From Niveispirillum sp048066115 (GTDB taxonomy: Bacteria > Pseudomonadota > Alphaproteobacteria > Azospirillales > Azospirillaceae), in the NCBI RefSeq assembly GCF_048066115.1, contig NZ_JBLTYX010000011.1, positions 142,790 to 206,789 of the forward strand: a stretch of 64,000 bases of DNA, read 5' to 3'. The notes under the pieces were generated by a model. The model was given only the letters and a program-made list of their open reading frames with translations. It was not told the DNA's origin and searched no databases. The position numbers and the translations under genes were made by a program. Shown piece after piece: positions 31,116 through 38,465 of this stretch. Each line of letters begins with the position of its first letter. The stretch's first letter is position 1.

Positions 31116-31121
31116 GGTGAC

Positions 31122-31143
31122 GGGGAGGGGCTAACCCCTCCCC
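31122..31143. terminator. hairpin between convergent genes
   Basis: GGGGAGGGG-CTAA-CCCCTCCCC forms a perfect 9-bp stem whose loop overlaps the rtcA stop codon. It lies in the 15-bp gap between convergent operons and probably limits transcription from both sides, though no T-run follows. Confidence 0.5.
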
Positions 31144-32153
31144 ACGCTCACCAGATGCCGCCCGTCCGCCTGCTGTTCGATGCCGATGGGCACGTCCAGG
31201 AAACGGCCGATCGTGTCGATATTGGTCAGCGTATGGCGTGACGGGCGCACGGTGGTGAAACGCCCGCCGCCGGCCAGGGCCAGGGGCAGCAGCAGCTGGT
31301 CGGCCAGATAGGGGCCGGCGGCGGCCCCGCTTTCCATCAGGCCGTGCAGGCGCCTGGCGGCGTTCAGCGCTAGGCTGGCCGCCGGCACCTGGCGTTCGCC
31401 GAAGCCGGCCACCATCTCCGTCACGCCCTCATACCGCGCCGTCAGCAGCAGGATGTTGCCCGGTCCCCAGGCGGGGTCCAGCACCTCCATCCGGAAATGC
31501 TCCTCCGCCCAACCCAGATTGTCGCGGGCCACCTGCAGCTCCGTCCTTGCGATGACCGGGTCCAGGCCGGCGACACGGGCCACGGCATCGGTGGCCAGCA
31601 GGGTGCCGCGTTCCACCAGGTCCAGCGGGCGCAGGGCGGCGGCCGGGGCGATTTCCACCCGTATCCGCCCGCCACCGGCCGGATAGAAGCCCGGCCGGTC
31701 CAGTGCCGCCGTCACCGCCGGCCCCATGCGGTTGACCAGCGGCAGGAACACCTCTGCCAGGAAGTCGAAACAGGGCGTGTGGGGATTGTGGGTGCCGCCC
31801 TCCAGCAGCAGGCTGGACGGACCATCGGCCAGCATCAGGGCGGGCAGCAGGGTCTGGAGGACCAGGCCGGTACTGCCCGCCGTGCCGATGGCGAAATGAT
31901 AGTCGCCGGCCCGCACCCGGCCGGGGGTGAAGGTCAGGCTGGAACTGCCCAGGGCCGCACCGTCGACCGTTGACCCGCTGATCGCGGCGGCCGACTGCAC
32001 GGCGGTCAGGTGCTGGCGCATCAGGCCCGGCTTTTCACGGCCGGCGCGGATATTGTCGATGCGGAAGGCCTGGCCGGTGACCATGGCGAGCGAAAGGGCG
32101 GTGCGCAGCACCTGCCCCCCGCCCTCACCCGCCGCACCATCGATGATGATCAT
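31131..32153 (-). CDS. rtcA: RNA 3'-terminal phosphate cyclase
   Basis: A 340-aa enzyme that converts RNA 3'-phosphate ends to 2',3'-cyclic phosphate using ATP. The N-terminus has the family motif IDGAAGEGGGQVLRTAL. The catalytic histidine that is adenylylated lies in SRHTLTNI (about His307, matching E. coli His309). I chose the ATG at 32151-32153, preceded by AGGGATAGGG; a 7-codon longer start overlaps rtcB. It is the last gene of the rsr-Y RNA-rtcB-rtcA operon. Confidence 0.95.
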   Translation of the reverse strand: MIIIDGAAGEGGGQVLRTALSLAMVTGQAFRIDNIRAGREKPGLMRQHLTAVQSAAAISGSTVDGAALGSSSLTFTPGRVRAGDYHFAIGTAGSTGLVLQTLLPALMLADGPSSLLLEGGTHNPHTPCFDFLAEVFLPLVNRMGPAVTAALDRPGFYPAGGGRIRVEIAPAAALRPLDLVERGTLLATDAVARVAGLDPVIARTELQVARDNLGWAEEHFRMEVLDPAWGPGNILLLTARYEGVTEMVAGFGERQVPAASLALNAARRLHGLMESGAAAGPYLADQLLLPLALAGGGRFTTVRPSRHTLTNIDTIGRFLDVPIGIEQQADGRHLVSVGRG

Positions 32154-32158
32154 GATCC

Positions 32159-33385
32159 CTATCCCTTGACGCACACGACCTGCTTCAGCGTGTGCACGAT
32201 TTCCACCAGATCGGCCTGGGCCGCCATCACCGCCTCGATCGGCTTGTAGGCCATCGGGGTTTCATCGATGACATCGGCGTCCTTGCGGCATTCCACCCCT
32301 TCGGTGGCGCGGACATGGTCCGCCACCGTGAAGCGGCGCCGCGCCTCGTTGCGCGACATGCTGCGGCCGGCACCGTGCGAACAGCTTTCGAAACTGTCCG
32401 GATTGCCCCGGCCGCGCACGATGTAGGACCGGGTGCCCATGGAACCCGGGATGATCCCCATCTCGCCGGCACCGGCCCGCACCGCGCCCTTGCGGGTGAC
32501 GATGACGTTCTGGCCGAAATGCCGTTCCCGCCGCACATAATTGTGATGGCAGTTGATGGCCTGCACCTCTGCCCCGAAGGGCTTGGTGATCACCTTGCCC
32601 AATGCTGCCATCGTATGGACCATCATCATCCGCCGGTTCAGGGCGGCGAAATCCTGGGCCCAGCCGACCGCTTCGACATAGTCGTTGAAATGGTCGGTGC
32701 CTTCCGGGAAATAGGCCAGATCCTCGTCGGGCAGGTTGATGAACCAGCGGCGCATGTCCTTCTTCGCCAGTTCGATGAAATGCGTGCCGATGACATTGCC
32801 GATCCCGCGCGAGCCGGAATGCAGCATCACCCAGACCCGGTCCGCCTCGTCCAGGCACAGTTCCACGAAATGGTTGCCGGTGCCCAGCGTGCCCAGATGG
32901 GTGACATGGTTGGCCCTGGCCAATGCCGGATACTTCTCCGCCAGGCGCTGGAACCGTTCCGACAGGGTCTGCCAGGCGGCGACCACGTCGGGCGGCGGAT
33001 CGCCCCACGACCCCTTGTCACGGGTGCCGCGACCCACGGTGCGGCCATGCGGCACGGCACGTTCGATGGCGCTGCGGATGCCGTCCAGGCTGTCGGGCAG
33101 GTCGGAGGCCATCAGCGTCGTCTGTGCCGCGCACATGCCGCAGCCGATATCCACGCCCACGGCGGCCGGGATGATGGCGCCCCTGGTCGGGATCACCGAT
33201 CCCACGGTGGCGCCGATGCCGGTATGGACGTCAGGCATGGCCGCGACATGGCCGAAGATGAAGGGCATGCGGGCGGCGGCGCGCAGCTGCGCCCGGGCCG
33301 TTTCCTCCACCTGGACACCGCGTGTCCACATCTTCACCGGCACACCGCCGTCCACCGGCATCACATCGAAATGGCGCTCACACAT
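32159..33385 (-). CDS. rtcB: RNA-splicing ligase RtcB
   Basis: A 408-aa GTP- and Mn-dependent ligase that joins RNA 2',3'-cyclic phosphate or 3'-phosphate ends to 5'-OH ends. Metal ligands are visible in VDIGCGM (D79, C82), in GTHFIELAKKDM and in NCHHNYVRRERHFG. The guanylylated histidine is H337 in SCSHGAGRSMSR, the same number as in E. coli RtcB. Start ATG is at 33383-33385. Upstream lie three Y-RNA-like genes and rsr; rtcA follows 5 bp downstream. Confidence 0.97.
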   Translation of the reverse strand: MCERHFDVMPVDGGVPVKMWTRGVQVEETARAQLRAAARMPFIFGHVAAMPDVHTGIGATVGSVIPTRGAIIPAAVGVDIGCGMCAAQTTLMASDLPDSLDGIRSAIERAVPHGRTVGRGTRDKGSWGDPPPDVVAAWQTLSERFQRLAEKYPALARANHVTHLGTLGTGNHFVELCLDEADRVWVMLHSGSRGIGNVIGTHFIELAKKDMRRWFINLPDEDLAYFPEGTDHFNDYVEAVGWAQDFAALNRRMMMVHTMAALGKVITKPFGAEVQAINCHHNYVRRERHFGQNVIVTRKGAVRAGAGEMGIIPGSMGTRSYIVRGRGNPDSFESCSHGAGRSMSRNEARRRFTVADHVRATEGVECRKDADVIDETPMAYKPIEAVMAAQADLVEIVHTLKQVVCVKG

Positions 33386-33430
33386 AATTCTGATCCTTCG
33401 GGAATAGTGTTTTTACATCAAAGAGGGGCG

Positions 33431-33564
33431 GGCGGGGCGACAAGGATTGGTGGAACGCTTTCTGCTCTACCGGGCTGAGCTACGGCGTCCTTGACAGGAA
33501 AACCGGAGGGATTCGAACCCCCGACCGGAAAGTCCAATGTAGTTCCACCTGCATTCGCCCCGCC
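33431..33564 (-). ncRNA. Y-RNA-like gene 3 (permuted tRNA opened in the anticodon loop)
   Basis: Outer stem: GCGGGGCGA near 33563 pairs with TCGCCCCGC near 33433, with the Ro-binding-type bulged strands GAATGCAGGTGGAAC and GTTCCACCAATCCTTG. Inside, in RNA order, are half an anticodon stem (CTTTC), a CGGTC variable region and a T-arm (GGGGG-TTCGAAT-CCCTC, 33522-33506). An acceptor stem closed by a loop follows, then a canonical D-arm (GCTC-AGCCCGGTA-GAGC, 33480-33464) and the matching half-stem GAAAG. Thus the tRNA body is circularly permuted and the Y stem replaces the anticodon loop, like Salmonella YrlA. Ends are approximate. Confidence 0.85.
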
Positions 33565-33572
33565 GCGACAGT

Positions 33573-33698
33573 CCCGGCGGCAAGGGATGGGAAGGACGAT
33601 ACTGAGCTACGTGGGATTGCTCCCCGGGTGGATTCGGACCACCGACCTCCCGCTTCACGGGTGCTCTATCCATGGAGTCCTTGCCCGCATCCGCCGGG
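33573..33698 (-). ncRNA. Y-RNA-like gene 2 (permuted tRNA opened in the D-loop)
   Basis: Outer stem: CCCGGCGG near 33697 pairs with CCGCCGGG ending at 33573, with ATGCGGGCAAGGAC and GTCCTTCCCATCCCTTG as the Ro-binding-type region. Inside, in RNA order, are GGATA-GAGC-A (3' half of a D-arm), a short anticodon-like hairpin CCCG-TGAAG-CGGG, AGGTC and a T-arm (GGTGG-TCCGAAT-CCACC). Next comes acceptor strand CGGGGA, tetraloop GCAA and acceptor strand TCCCACG, then TA-GCTC-AGT (5' half of the D-arm). The Y stem therefore interrupts the D-loop. Ends are approximate. Confidence 0.85.
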
Positions 33699-33722
33699 GC
33701 TGCGCCCCGAGCCTGGACGGGC

Positions 33723-33829
33723 GGGCGGCGACAAGGGGTTGATGGGACACGGGGGCCGGTGCCATTTCCGACATGAGGGTCCATGGACCCTCCCGGCGTG
33801 ACATGTAGTCCCATCCGCATTCGCCGCCC
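33723..33829 (-). ncRNA. Y-RNA-like gene 1 (no tRNA body)
   Basis: Outer stem: GGGCGGCGA (33829-33821) pairs with TCGCCGCCC ending at 33723, with strands ATGCGGATGGGAC and GTCCCATCAACCCCTTG almost identical to those of Y-RNA 3. The apical part differs: GCCGG/CCGGC enclose the perfect palindrome GAGGGTCCATGGACCCTC and an ATGTCGGAAATGGCA segment, with no T- or D-arm. It is the first RNA after rsr. Ends are approximate; a separate transcript or processed product is not shown by sequence. Confidence 0.75.
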
Positions 33830-33856
33830 GACACGACCGGGCTTTCTTTACATGTT

Positions 33857-33957
33857 CCTCAATCGCCGGCGCCGCATTCGCGGCTTGGCTTCACGCCGCA
33901 CGTGCGGCGCGGCGGCGGTCGCCGCCGGAGCGGTTTCCGGTTACCCGGAAACCGCTC
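33857..33957 (+). repeat. multi-hairpin repeat family D, copy 1 (D1)
   Basis: In order: CCTCAATCGCCGGCG, hairpin 1 (GCCGC-ATTC-GCGGC), CTTGGCT, hairpin 2 around CACGTG (33894-33909), hairpin 3 CGGCGGCGGTCGCCGCCG (33910-33927) and hairpin 4 (33929-33956, a 12-bp stem starting AGCGGTTTCCGG). Hairpin 4 abuts the rsr stop codon. Copies D2 and D3 share the order and the middle but have different stems in hairpins 1 and 4. Confidence 0.85.
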
Positions 33958-35507
33958 TAGATCACCATGTTCTCGATCTCCGCCACCCAGAGCTCGGGGT
34001 GTCCCCTGCCCTTGGCGAAGCGGGCGATGCTGTCGAACACGGCGTCGGTGAAGCCGCCGATATTCAGGATGTCGGCACCGTCCGGCGCCTGGGCGGTGCC
34101 GTAGGGTTGCAGGTCCAGGCACACCAGCTTCGCAGCGGGATGACGGGCCGTCAGCTTGCGCCATTCTGCCAGCATGGCCGTGCCACGGGCCCGCTGCTGC
34201 ATCCAGGATTCATTGTCCGACACCATGATCACCAGATCGGGTCTGGCCCGTTCCGCGTTCAACCGCGCCAGCGGGGCGGCACAGTTCGTGCCCCCGCCGC
34301 CGATGGCGGCCAGCCGCTTGGCATTCTCCGCCACCGGCAGGTCGGCCAGCACATCCACCGCCACGACATCATTGTCGAAGGGCAGGACGCTTGTGCCCGG
34401 ATTGGTCCGCATCAGGGCCGCCGCGATCAGGGCGGCGACGTCGATGCAGCGCACCTGGCTGGTCGATCCCTGGCGGTGACCCGTCAGGGGGGTGCCCATC
34501 GATCCCGACACGTCGGGACAGACGACCACGCGCCCGGCCAGCGCCGGCACATTGCGCAAGGAATGATCCAGTGCCCGGTCCAGCCCTTCGCGCACCGTTT
34601 CCGGCACGGACGGCAGAAGCTGGCTGCGCGCCATCATGATCTGGAACGGCTGTACCCCGGAACCGGCAACGGCCCGCGCATCACCCAGCCGTGCCGCCAC
34701 AGCCTCCGCCGCGCCGGGCACGGTGAAGGCGCCATGGCGGGCCAGGCTGTTCAGGTTGATGCGCAGCGCCTGCCAGCCCATGCGGCCGGCAAGCAGGGCC
34801 CAATCCTCCCGCGTCAGCGGCAGTGCCGTCAGCCACTCGAACGGCACATCCGGAAGTTCCAGGGTACGGTCGCGCTTCCACGCCTCGAACGCCCGCACCG
34901 GTTCCGGCAGCAGGGCCTCCTGATACGGCTTGCCGATCAGCCAGCCATAGAAGGCTTCCCGTTCCGGGCTGGACGGGCGCGGATGCACCATGCGGACAAT
35001 GTCGGCCAGCGACGGGCTGGTGCCCGTGGCGGTGCGCAGCAGGGTGCGGATATCGGCCTTTTCCAGCCATTCCCGCACCAGCCGCTTCGGCCGCGTGCCC
35101 AGCGACTTGCGCCCCGCGCTGCCGGATCGCAGGATCTGCACGACGTTGCGCAGCATGCGGCCATTGTCGACGACACGGCCGAAGATGCGCGGGGCCAGGT
35201 CCGGGGCGGTCACGGTCAGGCGGGCCAGCAGCAAAGCCGGCATATCCTTCATCCCGCCGCGTTCGCGGGCATGGACCGCCAGCTTGGCCAGGAACTGGGC
35301 ATCGACCTTGCCCGACAGGTCCAGGACCTGGGCCAGCTGTTCGTCGGCGCTGGTGTAGAAATTATGGTTCAGGCAACCGGTGACCGCCAGCTGCGCCAGG
35401 TGATGGCGCGGGCCGAAGGCGTAGGCGGGGGCGAATTCCTGGTTATGCGCGTCGGTGGCCGGCATCAGCCGCCCCACGATCGATGCGAACAGTCCCTTGT
35501 TTGCCAT
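33957..35507 (-). CDS. rsr: Ro60 orthologue (TROVE domain, Rsr)
   Basis: A 516-aa RNA-binding ring protein. Residues ~1-330 are the TROVE HEAT-repeat ring (AFGPRHHLAQLAVTGCLNHNFYTSADEQL; ALLLARL). The C-terminal part is a von Willebrand A domain with an intact MIDAS (DVSGSMGTP) and further loop residues in SDNESW. Ro60 proteins bind Y RNAs on the outer ring and help RNA processing and decay. I chose the ATG at 35505-35507, preceded by AAGGAGGGGTGACATC; a longer start would begin about at the predicted transcription start. Three Y RNAs and rtcBA follow. Confidence 0.95.
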   Translation of the reverse strand: MANKGLFASIVGRLMPATDAHNQEFAPAYAFGPRHHLAQLAVTGCLNHNFYTSADEQLAQVLDLSGKVDAQFLAKLAVHARERGGMKDMPALLLARLTVTAPDLAPRIFGRVVDNGRMLRNVVQILRSGSAGRKSLGTRPKRLVREWLEKADIRTLLRTATGTSPSLADIVRMVHPRPSSPEREAFYGWLIGKPYQEALLPEPVRAFEAWKRDRTLELPDVPFEWLTALPLTREDWALLAGRMGWQALRINLNSLARHGAFTVPGAAEAVAARLGDARAVAGSGVQPFQIMMARSQLLPSVPETVREGLDRALDHSLRNVPALAGRVVVCPDVSGSMGTPLTGHRQGSTSQVRCIDVAALIAAALMRTNPGTSVLPFDNDVVAVDVLADLPVAENAKRLAAIGGGGTNCAAPLARLNAERARPDLVIMVSDNESWMQQRARGTAMLAEWRKLTARHPAAKLVCLDLQPYGTAQAPDGADILNIGGFTDAVFDSIARFAKGRGHPELWVAEIENMVI

Positions 35508-35574
35508 GATGTCACCCCTCCTTCCTGTCCGGTGCTGTGCGGCCGTGTCGTTGCCGCTCATGGCCTCCCTAATC

Positions 35575-35590
35575 GCAAGGGCTGTGCCAA
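35575..35590 (-). promoter_or_regulatory. sigma-54 promoter for rsr-Y RNA-rtcBA
   Basis: On the minus strand the sequence reads TTGGCACAGCCCTTGC, an excellent -24/-12 element (GG and GC ten bases apart). It places transcription start near 35563, about 55 bp before the rsr start codon. The divergent gene rtcR encodes the matching sigma-54 activator. An AT-rich stretch at 35608-35710 may hold the activator sites and the rtcR promoter. Confidence 0.85.
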
Positions 35591-35716
35591 CAGGCCTGGA
35601 AGGGTGAATTTTTTTTAGGAATGGCGGAAAGGCTGGGTTCCTGCCGCTGATGGTCGGTTCCGTGCGGGTGAATGAGATGATATGATCATATCGGATTTAT
35701 AAATCTGGATAAGATC

Positions 35717-37312
35717 ATGAAGCGGACGGTGGTCATCGGCTTCCTGGGCACGGTGCTGGATTTCGTGGGCAGGGGGAAGGACCGGTGGAGCCGCTGGCGG
35801 CCGTCGGTCGGCCTGTGCATGCAGGAGGATCTGCTGGTCGACCGGTTCGAACTGCTGCATGACGCGCACAGCACCGGGCTGGCCGATCAGATCCGCGAGG
35901 ATGTGGCCGGCGTTTCGCCTGGCACGCAGGTGCGGTCGCAGCTGATGGCGCTGCGCAACCCGTGGGATTTCGAGGAGGTGTACGGGAAGCTGCTGGATTT
36001 CGTCCGCGCCTATCCGTTCGACACGGAGGCAGAGGATTACCTGATCCACATCACCACCGGCACCCATGTGGTGCAGATCTGCCTGTTCCTGCTGACCGAG
36101 GCGCGGTTCCTGCCGGGGCGGCTGCTGCAATCCAGCCCGGACAAGGACAGCAAGGCGGTGGCCGCCGGCAAGGTCAGCACCATCGACCTGGACCTGTCGC
36201 GCTATGACAGCATCGCCACGCGGTTCCAGGCCCAGACGCGGGAGGCGACGTCGTTCCTGAAATCCGGCATCGCCACGCGCAATGCCGGGTTCAACCGCAT
36301 GATCGACCGGATCGAACAGGTGGCGATCCGGTCGCGTGCACCCATCCTGCTGCAAGGCCCGACGGGGGCCGGCAAGTCGCAGCTGGCGCGGCGCATCTAT
36401 GACCTGAAGCGCCAGCAGCACCAGATCGCCGGGCCGTTCGTGGAGGTGAACTGCGCCACCCTGCGCGGGGACGGGGCGATGTCGGCCCTGTTCGGCCATC
36501 GCAAGGGGGCGTTCACCGGGGCGGCCAGCGACCGGCCCGGCCTGCTGCGCACGGCGGACAAGGGCATGCTGTTCCTGGACGAGATCGGGGAACTGGGTCT
36601 GGATGAACAGGCGATGATCCTGCGCGCGGTGGAGGATAAGCGCTTCCTGCCCGTGGGGTCGGACAGGGAGGTGGAAAGCGATTTCCAGCTGATCGCCGGC
36701 ACCAACCGCGATCTGGGCACCCAGGCGGCGGCGGGGCGGTTCCGCGAGGACCTGTTCGCCCGCCTCAATCTCTGGACCTTCGCGCTGCCGGGGCTGGCGG
36801 AACGGCGGGAGGATATCGAGCCCAACCTGGAATTCGAGCTGGACCGGTTCGCCGCACGTGAAGGGGTGCGCGCCACCTTCAATGCCGAGGCGCGGCAACG
36901 CTATCTGGCGTTTGCCACCGACGGGTCCACGCCCTGGACCGGCAATTTCCGCGACCTGTCGGCCAGCATCACCCGCATGGCCACCCTGGCCCCGGCCGGG
37001 CGCATCAATGCCGATACGGTGGCGGACGAGATCGAGGGGCTGCGCCGCCGCTGGCAGGGGGCGGGGGGTGGTGCGGCGGATGATGGGCTGGAGGCGGTGC
37101 TGGGGGTGGAGGGGCTGGCCGGGATCGACCTGTTCGACCGCTGCCAGCTGGCCACCGTCATCCGTGTGTGCCGCGACAGCCGGTCGTTGAGCGAGGCGGG
37201 GCGGGTGCTGTTCGGCGCCTCGCGCACAGCCCGCAAAAGCGTCAACGATGCCGACCGGCTGCGCAAGTACCTGGCGCGGTTCGGGCTGGAGTGGGACCGG
37301 CTGCGGGGATAG
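35717..37312 (+). CDS. rtcR: RtcR, sigma-54-dependent activator with CARF sensor domain
   Basis: A 531-aa regulator. Residues 1-~180 form the RtcR/CARF-type ligand domain, with the HITTGTHVVQICLFLL region at 111-126. The AAA+ domain has Walker A GPTGAGKS (214-221), GAFTGA (264-269), which contacts sigma-54, and Walker B MLFLDEIGEL (284-293). The C-terminal region should bind DNA. In other bacteria RtcR activates rsr-rtcBA when its CARF domain senses RNA fragments or a related ligand. It is divergent from rsr, sharing the control region with the -24/-12 promoter. Confidence 0.95.
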   Translation: MKRTVVIGFLGTVLDFVGRGKDRWSRWRPSVGLCMQEDLLVDRFELLHDAHSTGLADQIREDVAGVSPGTQVRSQLMALRNPWDFEEVYGKLLDFVRAYPFDTEAEDYLIHITTGTHVVQICLFLLTEARFLPGRLLQSSPDKDSKAVAAGKVSTIDLDLSRYDSIATRFQAQTREATSFLKSGIATRNAGFNRMIDRIEQVAIRSRAPILLQGPTGAGKSQLARRIYDLKRQQHQIAGPFVEVNCATLRGDGAMSALFGHRKGAFTGAASDRPGLLRTADKGMLFLDEIGELGLDEQAMILRAVEDKRFLPVGSDREVESDFQLIAGTNRDLGTQAAAGRFREDLFARLNLWTFALPGLAERREDIEPNLEFELDRFAAREGVRATFNAEARQRYLAFATDGSTPWTGNFRDLSASITRMATLAPAGRINADTVADEIEGLRRRWQGAGGGAADDGLEAVLGVEGLAGIDLFDRCQLATVIRVCRDSRSLSEAGRVLFGASRTARKSVNDADRLRKYLARFGLEWDRLRG

Positions 37313-37401
37313 GGCCAATTCCCGCGCCACCCACCGCCCCGGCCTTGCCCCGCCGGATTGCCGCTGCCATTCTGGCCGCCGATGAAGGCAAGGGGGCATT
37401 G

Positions 37402-37734
37402 ATGATCCTGTCGACCATGGAACAGCCGGCCGGGTACCGCGTCGTGCGGCATCTGGGGCTGGTGCAGGGCAGCACCGTGCGGTCCAAGCATCTGGGCAGG
37501 GACATCATGGCCGGCCTGAAGGAAATGGTCGGCGGGGAGCTGCGCGGCTATACCGAGCTGCTGAACGAGGCGCGGGACGAGGCCACGCAGCGCCTGCGGG
37601 CGGCGGCGGATGAACTTGGGGCCAATGCCATCATCTCCATCCGCTATTCCACCGCCAATATCGGCAGCGGGGCGGCGGAGGTGCTGGCCTATGGCACGGC
37701 GGTGGAACTGGCCGAAGAGCCGGCCGCATCGTGA
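37402..37734 (+). CDS. YbjQ family (UPF0145) protein
   Basis: A 110-aa protein of the YbjQ/heavy-metal-binding-like fold, which forms pentameric rings. Family features are GLVQGSTVRSKHLGRDIMAGLKEMVGGELRGYTELL and the ELGANAIISIRYST segment. I chose the ATG at 37402; the open frame extends upstream through the 3' end of rtcR and is a shadow. Biochemical role unknown. It overlaps the next gene by 4 bp (GTGA). Confidence 0.88.
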   Translation: MILSTMEQPAGYRVVRHLGLVQGSTVRSKHLGRDIMAGLKEMVGGELRGYTELLNEARDEATQRLRAAADELGANAIISIRYSTANIGSGAAEVLAYGTAVELAEEPAAS

Positions 37735-38465
37735 ATGACGAGCTGCCCGATCTGCCGCCCGGCATGGAATGGCTGGAATATTGGCTGAATTTCGACTGGG
37801 AGATCTTCGGCTGGGGCGGCTGGATCGCCGGTATCCTGGGCGCTGCCCTGGCCAATGGCACCCTGATCATCCTGGGCGCCTGGATCGAGCGACGGCATGA
37901 CCGGCGGCTGACGGAGATGGAGGCGGCCACCGCTTGCGTGCGCGTGTTCAACGGCAAGCCGCCCAAGGGTGTGACGGGCCGGCCGCAGATGGTGCAGGCT
38001 TGCGTGGTCATGGCGCCGGCGCCGCTGGGCCGGCTGGCGGTGCTGTACCGGCGGATCGTCGGCGGGCGCATCCCCACCCGGCAGCGCGACATGCAGCGGA
38101 CAAGGCGGCTGGCGCTGATGCGGCTGCGCCAGCAGGCGCAGGCGGCGGGGGCCGGCGTGCTGGCCGGGGTGGAATTCTGCCAGATCGGGCTGGACCGGGG
38201 CCGCCTGGCCCTGATCGCCACGGGCACGGCGCTGGTGGGCAGTGAGCCGGGGGCCGCACCGCTGGTGGCGGAAGCGGTGGGGGCGGAGCCGCCGCGGCAT
38301 TGGCGCGAGCTGGCCATCACGCTGGGCGTGCTGGTGGCGCTGGCCGGCAGTGCGGCGGTCACCGATTACCTGTTCGACAAATATGCCGGCCAATACTGGC
38401 ACGAATACAAGGTGCGCCACCTGGAGCGGAAGGCGCCGCCGCCGGCCGCTACGCCGGAACCCTGA
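37731..38465 (+). CDS. membrane protein with YbjQ-like domain
   Basis: A 244-aa protein starting at GTG 37731. It has one hydrophobic segment near the N-terminus (WIAGILGAALANGTLIILGAW) and one near the C-terminus (LAITLGVLVALAGSAAV). The soluble part between them resembles a second YbjQ-like domain (QQAQAAGAGVLAGVEFCQIG...ALIATGTALV). Coupled to the upstream YbjQ gene, it probably anchors that protein to the membrane. Its last 17 bp overlap the convergent PepSY gene. Confidence 0.65.
   Translation: MNDELPDLPPGMEWLEYWLNFDWEIFGWGGWIAGILGAALANGTLIILGAWIERRHDRRLTEMEAATACVRVFNGKPPKGVTGRPQMVQACVVMAPAPLGRLAVLYRRIVGGRIPTRQRDMQRTRRLALMRLRQQAQAAGAGVLAGVEFCQIGLDRGRLALIATGTALVGSEPGAAPLVAEAVGAEPPRHWRELAITLGVLVALAGSAAVTDYLFDKYAGQYWHEYKVRHLERKAPPPAATPEP

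Noticed and set aside
33464..33675. tRNA genes or pseudogenes, from canonical D- and T-arm sequences
   Set aside because: The arms occur in permuted order and lie inside long Y-RNA-type stems, with no normal acceptor ends or CCA position, so they are not ordinary or decayed tRNAs.
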